Shown: in pieces, positions 1-7,526 of the stretch
Position numbering within the stretch: the stretch's first letter is position 1
Layout: each line of letters opens with the position of its first letter
Assembly (NCBI RefSeq): GCF_007859935.1
Contig: NZ_SJPO01000014.1
Location: forward strand, 87,199 to 151,198
Direction of reading: 5' to 3'
Origin: Posidoniimonas polymericola
GTDB taxonomy: Bacteria > Planctomycetota > Planctomycetia > Pirellulales > Lacipirellulaceae
DNA: 64,000 nucleotides
The notes under the pieces: generated by a model
Database searches by the model: none
Seen by the model: only the letters and a program-made list of their open reading frames with translations
What the model was told of the DNA's origin: nothing
Translations under genes and position numbers: made by a program

Positions 1-1
1 C

Positions 2-274
2 GTCGAACTGCTGTCGCCCGGCGATGTCGTGATCACGGCCGATGTCCCGCTGGCAGCCCGCGTCGTGGAGAAGGGGGCGGTAGCGATCGGGGTTCGCGGC
101 GAGCTGTTTGACGACAACACGGTGCACGGCAGGCTAGCGTCGCGCGACTTGATGGAGCAGTTCCGCTCGGCGGGCGTCGACACCCGAGGGCCGAAGCCGC
201 TCTCGCAGAAAGACATCCAAGCGTTCGCCAACCTGCTGGACCGAACGCTGACGCGCCGCCTCAACAAGAAGTGA
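2..274 (+). CDS. DUF188 (YaiI/YqxD family) protein, C-terminal part
   Basis: The window opens inside this gene; the frame is open from base 2 and ends at TGA. The 90 visible residues carry the family's C-terminal signature: VVITADVPLAARVV, then a G-RGELF-DN stretch, LASRDLMEQFRSAG and finally DIQAFANLLDRTL. YaiI/YqxD proteins are small, about 150-residue, PIN-like putative nucleases of unknown cellular role. The N-terminal third lies outside the window, so neither start nor promoter can be judged. The next gene is convergent. The family call is confident; the function remains generic. Confidence 0.85.
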   Translation, partial: VELLSPGDVVITADVPLAARVVEKGAVAIGVRGELFDDNTVHGRLASRDLMEQFRSAGVDTRGPKPLSQKDIQAFANLLDRTLTRRLNKK

Positions 275-316
275 GAACGCGCATCCGCCCCGGCGGCCAG
301 CACGGCGCCCATGCGG

Positions 317-1786
317 TTACGGCGAGAGGAACCCCTCGCGTTCCGCGGCGATAATCTGCTCGTACTCTTTCAGCCGCTCCGGCTTGTTCAGGCGGCGGAG
401 GTTCTCGGCCAGGATGACGTTGTCGGCCACCCGGAGGAACCGCTCGTACTGCACTCGTGTCTGCTGGGCGTCGGGCCGCGTCTGCAGCTCTTGCGTCTGC
501 TGCAGGTGCCGCTCGTACTGAGGGTGGTTCTGCACGGCGTCGACAAACTCCTGCTGGCGTGTGGTGAGGAGCTCGATGCTCACCGGATTCAGGGTGTTGG
601 CAAGTTCCGGCCAGCGTTCCAACAGGTCCGCGACGATCTTGCTCTTGGCGGCGGAGGGGCGCCGGCCGCGCCGGCGGCGGCGGTTGCTGCGGGCTTCCCG
701 CCTAGCGTCGGCCAAGCGGCCCTCGCCTTCCAGCTCCAGCTTCTCCGACAGACCGGTGAGGAGGGCCCGCTGCACCGGCGAGGCGTGCTCTAGCACCACG
801 CTGTACGGGGGTTCGTCTTGCAGCAAGTCGTTCGACCCGTCCCCGAACTCGCTCTGCTCGCTGAGGAACTCGCCAGAGGTCTTGATCGGCAGGTCGATCG
901 TGTCGGCGCTAAGGATCGTGTAGGCGTGCGCCTCTTCGAGCGAGACGCGACCGTCGCGGTCGTAGTCGGGCGGCTCGATCGCCTCACCGAAGCGGTCTCT
1001 CCCCGCTACCGCGGCCCAGAAGTAGGTGCTGTACTCCACGTAGTCGCCCTCGTCGACGCTGGGCGTGCAGCCCGCCGCGGGGCGGTCGTGAACCGTGGCG
1101 TAGAAGCCAACCCGCCCCTGAGGCGACAACCCGTTGGATGGATCCCCTCCGCGGTACATCAGGTGAGAAAAACCACCCGTGTAGCACTGCACCATCACCA
1201 TCACAACATCGACCCGCGGATCGAGGCGATCCAGCAGCCGGACGAACTGAGTCATCCGCAGGGCTGAGTTGCCCCACATCGCGATGGAAGTGTCGTACGC
1301 CCTACCCCGATCTCGGCTGCGGTGTCCGTGAGCGGTGACGTAGATGAACAGCTTGTCCCCCTCGGTCATCTGCGGCCCAAACTCGGCAAACCAGGCGTTG
1401 ACATTCGCAGGCGTTGACGCGTTGCGGACGTTGGGCACCTGGTGGTTTCGGTACCCCAGGCCGAGGTCACGGGTGCTGCCGAAGAGCTCGGCCATTAGCC
1501 GGTTTGCCAGCGGGACTTGGCTGGGGTCGTGGACCTGGAGGTCCTTAGCCGAGCCGTGGCCGTCGGCAAAGAAGATGTCGTGTCGCTCGACGCCGCCCCC
1601 CTGCCCCGCCAGGACGCGTTGGAAGAAGAGCACGTTCTTCTCGAGCGAGGCCTGATTCCCTTCTGGGGCGTAGCCGCCGCCAATCGTGAGCACGAAGTTG
1701 CGTGCGTCGGCGAGCCGACAACCGAACAAGATGACCACCAACGCGGCAACCCTTGCCGTGCGGGGGAACAATAGGTGCAGCGTCAT
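317..1786 (-). CDS. Secreted caspase-like (clan CD, C13-like) protein with an EF-hand
   Basis: 489 residues from the ATG at 1786. I preferred this start because a hydrophobic export signal (about residues 10-28, ending LADA) follows it directly, while the 54 codons upstream look non-coding. An IYVTAHGH motif (His153, His155) follows a beta-strand, and VQCYTGGF carries Cys201; this His then Cys order matches the caspase/legumain fold. Residues 274-285 (DYDRDGRVSLEE) form a canonical EF-hand calcium loop. The C-terminal 130 residues are charged and probably helical. An exported, possibly calcium-responsive cysteine peptidase is inferred; substrate unknown. No convincing Shine-Dalgarno is visible. 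Confidence 0.65.
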   Translation of the reverse strand: MTLHLLFPRTARVAALVVILFGCRLADARNFVLTIGGGYAPEGNQASLEKNVLFFQRVLAGQGGGVERHDIFFADGHGSAKDLQVHDPSQVPLANRLMAELFGSTRDLGLGYRNHQVPNVRNASTPANVNAWFAEFGPQMTEGDKLFIYVTAHGHRSRDRGRAYDTSIAMWGNSALRMTQFVRLLDRLDPRVDVVMVMVQCYTGGFSHLMYRGGDPSNGLSPQGRVGFYATVHDRPAAGCTPSVDEGDYVEYSTYFWAAVAGRDRFGEAIEPPDYDRDGRVSLEEAHAYTILSADTIDLPIKTSGEFLSEQSEFGDGSNDLLQDEPPYSVVLEHASPVQRALLTGLSEKLELEGEGRLADARREARSNRRRRRGRRPSAAKSKIVADLLERWPELANTLNPVSIELLTTRQQEFVDAVQNHPQYERHLQQTQELQTRPDAQQTRVQYERFLRVADNVILAENLRRLNKPERLKEYEQIIAAEREGFLSP

Positions 1787-2443
1787 CAGGGTGAGCTGGG
1801 CTGAGCGGACGGGGAAGCGACCGAGGACGACGGGAGGACGCGACGAGGGGGGAAGCGACGAATGGACGAAGCGACGGCGATTCACCGAGGCGACAAAGCT
1901 TGCAGATAGAACCCCGCGACCGGCAATTGGCCTCGTGGACAAAGCCAATTTGCCTCGAAAAGACGCGGCTCTCAGCTCGCCTATCGCCCGCTCGCGGAAC
2001 GAAGCCCGCGGTTGGAGCCCCCCTTAAGCGTGCCGGTGCGGCCTTGCCGCCTGATGCCTGGGCCCCAAACCCTTGGCGGATCAGAAATCTCCCAGAGTCC
2101 CGATTTCTTCGTGGAAAAGGGGCGCCCCGCGCGGTCCAATGGGGTGTTTGAGTCGATGAACCGCGGCTTCCGCCGGCGGGAGTGACAGCGCCGCGAGAAT
2201 CGGCGGAATGCAAAACGGCCCTGAGTGCTCACCGCGAGCCGGCGGTGACTTTTGTCCCTCTGCTGTGCAAGAAGGGACAAGAGTCGCCTCTCGTCGCCCG
2301 CGTGAAACACCGTAACCCTTTCCTAGGAAAGCGGTTAACGCCAACTTGGATCGCCAGAGCGGCGGACTTTTGTCCCTATCATTGCGTAGCGCAAAACGGG
2401 ACAAAACTCGCCGAGGCGAAAGTTGACGTGGCTGCGGCTTGGT
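1787..2443. other. Intergenic region carrying a composite palindromic element
   Basis: This 657-base stretch has no ORF I can support; those present are short and arginine-rich in every frame. It holds a small inverted repeat (AATTGGC ... GCCAATT, about 1924-1949) next to the preceding gene's start region. It also holds two larger palindromes built on GACTTTTGTCCC / GGGACAAAAGTC, with a companion ATTGGACC block. All of this is repeated in the opposite orientation near 11.8-12.1 kb (see the repeat entries). Confidence 0.6.
2085..2425 (-). repeat. Composite palindromic repeat element, copy A
   Basis: Read on the minus strand it has two imperfect hairpins with arms of the type GGCGAGTTTTGTCCC / GGGACAAAAGTC, at 2361-2412 and 2241-2288. 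About 100 bases further is a block containing ATTGGACC, a run of G/C, CCTTTTC and GAAATCGGG (2085-2160). The same three modules in the same order lie on the plus strand at about 11760-12110. The first hairpin has an inner palindrome, TTGCG / CGCAA. This looks like a dispersed non-coding element; its boundaries are my estimate. Confidence 0.55.
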
Positions 2444-4033
2444 TTAGCCCCGCCGCGAGGCGAACTGCTGCTGGATTTCCTCGAGCGGCACGCCCTTGGT
2501 TTCTGGCATGAGGGTCATCGCCCAGACGATCTGCAGCACCATCATCACAGCAAAGAACGCAAAGATGTACCCGGGCGCAAACGCGGCGGCGGCGACCGGG
2601 AAGGCCATGGTTACCAACGCGGCGAACACCCAGTGCGTGCCGGAGCCGACCGAGTTGCCGATCGCGCGGTGCTCGTTCGGGAAGATCTCTGAGATGAACA
2701 CCCAGATCACGGCGCCCTGCCCTACCGCGTGCGAGGCAATGAAGGCAAAAATCCCTAGCAGCACCAGCCGCCCACCAGAACCGGCGGCCGCCGACGCCTG
2801 CTCGGCGAGCCGCTCGGCCGACGCCGCGAGGCCGATCGGGTTGTCGACGCCCGGCAGCCCGGCCGGGCCGGGGGCGTAGCGGGGGTTGCCGGTCGCGTCG
2901 GCGAGCTTGGTGCGGGCGGCGGTAGCGTCGTCGAGGACGTCCGGTTCGTCGGCCAAATCATCGACGAGGCGCTCGAAGGCCGGCTTCGACTCCAGGGCGA
3001 CCGCTGCGACCTCGAACGAGGCGGCGTTGGCAAAGAACACCGCCGAGATCAGCGACAGCGAGGCAATGTAGCCAACCGAGCCAATCAATATCAGTCTCTT
3101 GCGGCCGAGGTGGTCGATCAGCCACAACCCGACCAGCGTGAACAACAGGTTGACCAGGCCGATGCCGGTAGACTGGATCATCGCCGCCTGCTCGCCCAGG
3201 CCGGTCATCCCCAAGATCCGCGGCGCAAAGTAGAGAATGGCGTTGATTCCAGAGAGCTGATTGAAAAACGCGATGGCGAACGCCAGCAGCATCGGCGTCA
3301 GCAGCCAGCCGGGCGCCTTCTGCGCCCCCGACTCCTCGGCCCTGGCGGCGGACGAGATCTCGGCAATCGCCGCCTCGATCTCCTCGGTTCCAGACTGGGG
3401 GTGGATCTCCGACAGGACGCGACGGGCCCCGTCGGTGTTGCCGCGGAAGCTGATCAGCCAGCGGGGGCTCTCCGGGATGCCAAACGTGAGCAGCGTGTAG
3501 ATCAGTGCGGGGAGCGCCTCGATGCCGAGCATCCAACGCCAGGCGTTCTCGGAGAGGTTGGAACCAAGCAGGTAGTTGCTGAGGAAGGCGATCAGGATGC
3601 CGAACACGATATTGAATTGGAACATGCCGGTCAGCCGGCCGCGCCAGGCAGGCGGGGCGATCTCCGCGATGTAAAGCGGCGCCGCCACGGTCGAGATGCC
3701 GACGCCTACACCGCCGATGAACCGTGCAATCATGAACGAGTAGGGGCCGGTCGCCAGACCAGACCAGACCGCCGACACCAGGTACAGGACGCCGATCGAG
3801 CAGAGCGTCGCCTTGCGTCCTATGCGGTCGGTTGGCAGGCTGCCGGTCAGGGCGCCGAGCACGGTGCCCCACAGCGCCGCGCTGGTCGCGAGGCCGTGCA
3901 TCACGTCGCTCATTGACCACAGCGACTGGATCGTCTGCTCGGCCCCCGAGATGACCACCGTGTCGAATCCGAACAGGAAACCGCCGAGCGCCGCAACTAC
4001 CGCACTCCAGGCCAACCGCTTTGATGGAACCAT
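2444..4033 (-). CDS. Sugar-porter family MFS transporter
   Basis: 529 residues, an inner-membrane sugar:proton symporter or facilitator by family. The first helix reads GGFLFGFDTVVISGA, typical of sugar porters. The loop after helix 2 carries DRIGRK, helix 4 is followed by PPAWRGRL, and the protein ends with PETKG (510-514) before a short amphipathic tail. Between helices 9 and 10 there is a soluble insert of about 70 residues (roughly 345-420, acidic and alanine-rich), absent from standard sugar porters, which explains the extra length. It is transcribed divergently from the GH28 gene across 248 bases, suggesting uptake of sugars released from pectic substrates. The exact sugar cannot be read from sequence. 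Confidence 0.9.
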   Translation of the reverse strand: MVPSKRLAWSAVVAALGGFLFGFDTVVISGAEQTIQSLWSMSDVMHGLATSAALWGTVLGALTGSLPTDRIGRKATLCSIGVLYLVSAVWSGLATGPYSFMIARFIGGVGVGISTVAAPLYIAEIAPPAWRGRLTGMFQFNIVFGILIAFLSNYLLGSNLSENAWRWMLGIEALPALIYTLLTFGIPESPRWLISFRGNTDGARRVLSEIHPQSGTEEIEAAIAEISSAARAEESGAQKAPGWLLTPMLLAFAIAFFNQLSGINAILYFAPRILGMTGLGEQAAMIQSTGIGLVNLLFTLVGLWLIDHLGRKRLILIGSVGYIASLSLISAVFFANAASFEVAAVALESKPAFERLVDDLADEPDVLDDATAARTKLADATGNPRYAPGPAGLPGVDNPIGLAASAERLAEQASAAAGSGGRLVLLGIFAFIASHAVGQGAVIWVFISEIFPNEHRAIGNSVGSGTHWVFAALVTMAFPVAAAAFAPGYIFAFFAVMMVLQIVWAMTLMPETKGVPLEEIQQQFASRRG

Positions 4034-4281
4034 CCGTCTACGCCTTCGATAAGCAATCGAGAAGAAACAGGGCCTAGTACGCGACCGTCATTGCGCAGGG
4101 ATGACAGCGGTGCTCGACAACCAATCAGCGGAACAGTGTAGCAAGAATGCGAACGACGTGCTCCCATTACCGCAGCAGCCGCGTTGATCATTGCAATTGA
4201 AACCTTCCGGCTCATCTTGGACCTCGCCGAAGTGCTAGAATTCAGGCCTCGTCCAACTCGTCTCGCACACTCGAAAATAGC

Positions 4282-5640
4282 GTGAACAAGCAAATGCTCA
4301 TCCGCCGACTACGCACGTCCTCCTGGCTGCTCGCCACTCTGCCGCTCGTCGCCCTCTCAGCCGCGACCTGTTCTGCCGACTCGCCGTGGGACCGCGCCGC
4401 GGAGCTGCTCCAGCAGATCCAGGCCCCCGAATTTCCCGACCGCACGTTCAACATCACTGACCACGCCGCCAAGACAGGCGGCGACAGCCGCGCCGCCATC
4501 CAGGAGGCAATCCAGGCGTGCCACGACGCCGGCGGCGGCCGGGTCGTCGTGCCGACCGGTGAGTGGCGTGTCGACGGGCCGCTGCACCTGCTGTCGAACG
4601 TTGACCTGCACCTAGAGCGCGGCGCGACCCTGCGGTTCAGCAACGACCCCAACGACTACCTGCCGCTGGTGCTGACCCGCTTCGAGGGGACCGAGCTGAT
4701 GAACTTCTCGCCGCCGATCTACGCCTTCGAGCAGGAGAACATCGCCCTCACCGGCGAGGGCGTCATCGACGGCCAGGCGGACGACGACAGCTGGTGGGAG
4801 TGGAAGGGCAACGGCACCAAGGACGGCAACGACCTAATCGAGATGGCCGACCAGGGGGTTCCGGTCGCCGAGCGGCGGTTCGGCAAGGGGCGGAAGATGC
4901 GGGTCAATTTCGTGCAGCCCTACCGCTGCAAGCACGTGCTGATCGAGGGGATCACCGTCAACCGCTCGCCGATGTGGTGCCTGAACCCGGTGCTCTGCGA
5001 GGACGTGGTGGTCCGCGGCGTGCGGGTCGAGAGCCACGGCCCCAACAACGACGGCTGCAACCCCGAGTCGTGCAACCGGGTGCTGATCGAGGAGTGCTTC
5101 TTCAACACCGGCGACGACTGCATCGCCATCAAGTCGGGCCGCAACGCCGACGGCCGACGGCTGGCGACCCCCAGCCAGAACATCATCGTCCGCAACTGCA
5201 CGATGCGGGACGGCCACGGCGGCGTGGTGCTCGGTAGCGAGATGTCCGGCGGGATCGAGAACGTGTATGTCGAGCACTGCCAGATGGACAGCCCCAACCT
5301 AGAGCGGGCGATCCGGCTCAAGTCGAACTCCCGCCGCGGCGGCTACCTCCGCAACCTCTACGTCCGCGACATCGAGGTCGGCGAGGTCTCCGATGCGGTG
5401 CTGCGGATCAACCTCCGCTATTTCAACGAGGAGGGCGAGTTCTTCCCCCAGGTCAGCGACGTGCTGCTCGAGCGGGTAACCAGCAAGAAGAGCAAGCACC
5501 CGCTCTACCTGATGGGGCTGCCGGAGAGCCCGATCCAGGGAGTCGTGCTGCGGGACTGCGACTTCCGCGGCGCCGCCAAGGCGAGCCTCGTCCAGGACGT
5601 CGCTGAGGTTAAACTGGAACGTGTCAACATCGGTGAGTAA
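4282..5640 (+). CDS. Glycoside hydrolase family 28 (polygalacturonase-like), exported
   Basis: 452 residues from a GTG; an ATG at 4294 is an equally possible start. The N-terminus is a signal peptide (basic MLIRRLR, hydrophobic core, ATCSA-DS). The GH28 active-site motifs appear in order: NNDG (255-258), GDD (277-279), GHGG (311-314) and RLK (345-347). The acids of NNDG and GDD are the expected catalytic carboxylates. The protein is a right-handed parallel beta-helix hydrolysing alpha-1,4-galacturonosyl or rhamnogalacturonan-type bonds outside the cytoplasm. It diverges from a sugar permease gene, so the two may share control. Exact specificity (endo, exo, rhamnogalacturonan) is not determinable here. 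Confidence 0.92.
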   Translation: MNKQMLIRRLRTSSWLLATLPLVALSAATCSADSPWDRAAELLQQIQAPEFPDRTFNITDHAAKTGGDSRAAIQEAIQACHDAGGGRVVVPTGEWRVDGPLHLLSNVDLHLERGATLRFSNDPNDYLPLVLTRFEGTELMNFSPPIYAFEQENIALTGEGVIDGQADDDSWWEWKGNGTKDGNDLIEMADQGVPVAERRFGKGRKMRVNFVQPYRCKHVLIEGITVNRSPMWCLNPVLCEDVVVRGVRVESHGPNNDGCNPESCNRVLIEECFFNTGDDCIAIKSGRNADGRRLATPSQNIIVRNCTMRDGHGGVVLGSEMSGGIENVYVEHCQMDSPNLERAIRLKSNSRRGGYLRNLYVRDIEVGEVSDAVLRINLRYFNEEGEFFPQVSDVLLERVTSKKSKHPLYLMGLPESPIQGVVLRDCDFRGAAKASLVQDVAEVKLERVNIGE

Positions 5641-5661
5641 TAGCCGCCGCGAGCGTTTGCC

Positions 5662-6171
5662 ATGTGCCCCCTGCTGGAGAACCGCGTGTTCGAGAACGAA
5701 ATCGCCATCAATCAAATGCAGCTCGCCTACTTCGACCGCATCGTAGCGGGCCTGCCCGCCGAACGACATTTCCACGCCGCCCCCGGCCACGGCCACTCGC
5801 CGGCGTGGGTCATTGGTCACTTGGCGATCGTGGGCGAGATGGGCTGCTCGATGATCGGTGGATCGCTGACCCACCCCGCCTGGCTGCAGGCCTTCGGCCC
5901 CGGTTCACCGCCGTTGGTCGAGGCGTCAGACGAGTACGCCCTCGATCAGCTTGCGCCGGTCGTGCGGAGCTCGTACCCGGAGTTTCAGCGGCTAGCGGCC
6001 GCGGCCGACCCCGGGCGTTTGGCGCAGCCGCACGGCGTGGACCTGTTCGACGGCACGCCGATCCAGACCGTGTCGCACTGCGTGTCGGTGCTGCTGACCA
6101 ACCACTTTGCGTTCCACTTGTCGCAGCTCTCGAGCTGCCGCCGCTCGGCCGGTGGGGCGCCGCTGTTCTAG
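5662..6171 (+). CDS. DinB-like four-helix protein
   Basis: 169 residues, normal length for DinB/YfiT proteins, which are metal-binding four-helix bundles often linked to thiol or stress chemistry. The candidate ligand histidines are in place: WVIGHLA in helix 2 and LTNHFAFHLSQL in helix 4. It follows the GH28 gene by 21 bases on the same strand and could be co-transcribed, though no functional link is evident. Its TAG stop overlaps the stop of the convergent gene in a shared CTAG, so the two coding regions overlap by four bases. The substrate is unknown. Confidence 0.85.
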   Translation: MCPLLENRVFENEIAINQMQLAYFDRIVAGLPAERHFHAAPGHGHSPAWVIGHLAIVGEMGCSMIGGSLTHPAWLQAFGPGSPPLVEASDEYALDQLAPVVRSSYPEFQRLAAAADPGRLAQPHGVDLFDGTPIQTVSHCVSVLLTNHFAFHLSQLSSCRRSAGGAPLF

Positions 6172-7367
6172 CCGCGGCGACGCGCACCGACAACGATCGA
6201 AGAAAGGAGCAGCAACACACCCGCGGCCGGCTCGGGCGCCGCCGCGTAGCCGCTGGCGGCGGCCTGCACCGCGCCGAAGTTGGCCCGCCAGATTTCGTAG
6301 TCTTGGTGGTCGTAGAGCACGCCGAAGCCGGTCCGCCAGACGCTGTAGTCCGCCGAGTCGACACGGCCGTCCTGGTTGAAATCGCCGGCGAGCAGGGGCG
6401 GCGGCAGGAGGTAGTCAACGACAACCGGCAGATGGTCGCTCGCCATCCGCAGCGCCGCCAGCACCTCAGGCGAGGCGCCCGTTCCGGTCGTGATGTCTCC
6501 GCTCAGCTGGTGGGTACCGTTGTTGCCGAATGTGCGGTAGCTGCCGGGCCAGTAGTCCAGGCCCACCTCGTCGAGCAGCTCCCCGGTGACCAGCTGGAAG
6601 TCGAACCGGTCGTCGACGCCACCGGTGACCTGCCCTCCGAACAGCGAGGTCGTGGTCGGGCTCTGCGTGTGCACCACCTTGAAAGCCGGGTCGTCGTGCC
6701 AGTCGCCCGCCGCGTCGACCGGGTCGAACACCTGGCCCGGGCCCGATGAAAGCAAGGTCTGGTAGGCCGGCTCGGCGCTGTCGTAGAGGTTGAAGTCGCC
6801 CGTCAGAATCGCCGCGACGCCTTCGCCCAGCGCGTCGAGGTCCTGACGCACCGCCCGGGCCTCGACGTCGCGACGCGCCTCGTTGGACGAGCCGCTGGAG
6901 GCCTTGTAGTGGTTGCTGTAGAGGTAGAACTCGGCGTCGGCGCCGTACCCGTCGGGCACAAGCTGGTAGCGGAGCGTCGACCGCGCCTGGGCGCTGGTGT
7001 TGACCTCGCCGAAGGCGACCGCCCCGAGCAGGTCGATCGTCTGGGTGTTGTAGATGAGACCCGGCAGCCCTCCCCCCGCGGTCACCGCGTCGATCGGCGT
7101 CGGCGCCGCGGCGTACACCCCGGCGCCGTAGAGGTGGTTGAGCAACGCCAAGATCGTGTTGGTCTCGCTGCCCGACTGCTCTTGCAGCGACAGCACATCC
7201 AGCGGCTTGGCAAAACCGTTGACCTCCTCGATGCCAATCGCGGACAGCACCTCCGACATCCCGTCGCGGGCTCCGCCGTTCGTGTTCCAGGTCGCGATGC
7301 GCAGTTGCGCAAGCAGGCTCGTCGGCGCGAGCAGCAGCAAAAGCACTACACGAATGGGGAGGGGCAT
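6168..7367 (-). CDS. Endonuclease/exonuclease/phosphatase-fold protein with dockerin-like repeats and PEP-CTERM
   Basis: 399 residues from the ATG at 7367, chosen because the signal peptide (MPLPIRVVLLLLLAPTSLLA) starts there. The EEP-fold catalytic motifs follow: IATWNTNGG, SLQEQ with the metal-binding Glu, GDFNLYD and SDHLPV. After the enzyme domain comes a dockerin-like pair (GDFNQDGRVDSADYSVW, then a partner ending YEIWRANFG). A PEP-CTERM anchor closes the protein: APEP, a hydrophobic segment and GARRRG. It is probably an exported nuclease, phosphatase or phosphodiesterase that is sorted or anchored at the cell surface. The substrate cannot be told from motifs alone. Confidence 0.85.
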   Translation of the reverse strand: MPLPIRVVLLLLLAPTSLLAQLRIATWNTNGGARDGMSEVLSAIGIEEVNGFAKPLDVLSLQEQSGSETNTILALLNHLYGAGVYAAAPTPIDAVTAGGGLPGLIYNTQTIDLLGAVAFGEVNTSAQARSTLRYQLVPDGYGADAEFYLYSNHYKASSGSSNEARRDVEARAVRQDLDALGEGVAAILTGDFNLYDSAEPAYQTLLSSGPGQVFDPVDAAGDWHDDPAFKVVHTQSPTTTSLFGGQVTGGVDDRFDFQLVTGELLDEVGLDYWPGSYRTFGNNGTHQLSGDITTGTGASPEVLAALRMASDHLPVVVDYLLPPPLLAGDFNQDGRVDSADYSVWRTGFGVLYDHQDYEIWRANFGAVQAAASGYAAAPEPAAGVLLLLSSIVVGARRRG

Positions 7368-7526
7368 CGTACGCGGGGCTTCCGTGACCAACAGCAAACC
7401 GGCATCCTAGATTGGCTACGCAGTTTGGACGAGCGTTCGGTCGGCGGTTACCCGACTGCCTGCGGACAAACGCGCGCGCGGTGGCGGATTGCTTCATCGG
7501 TTGCGCGCAAGCTTGCGGCTCGCCAC

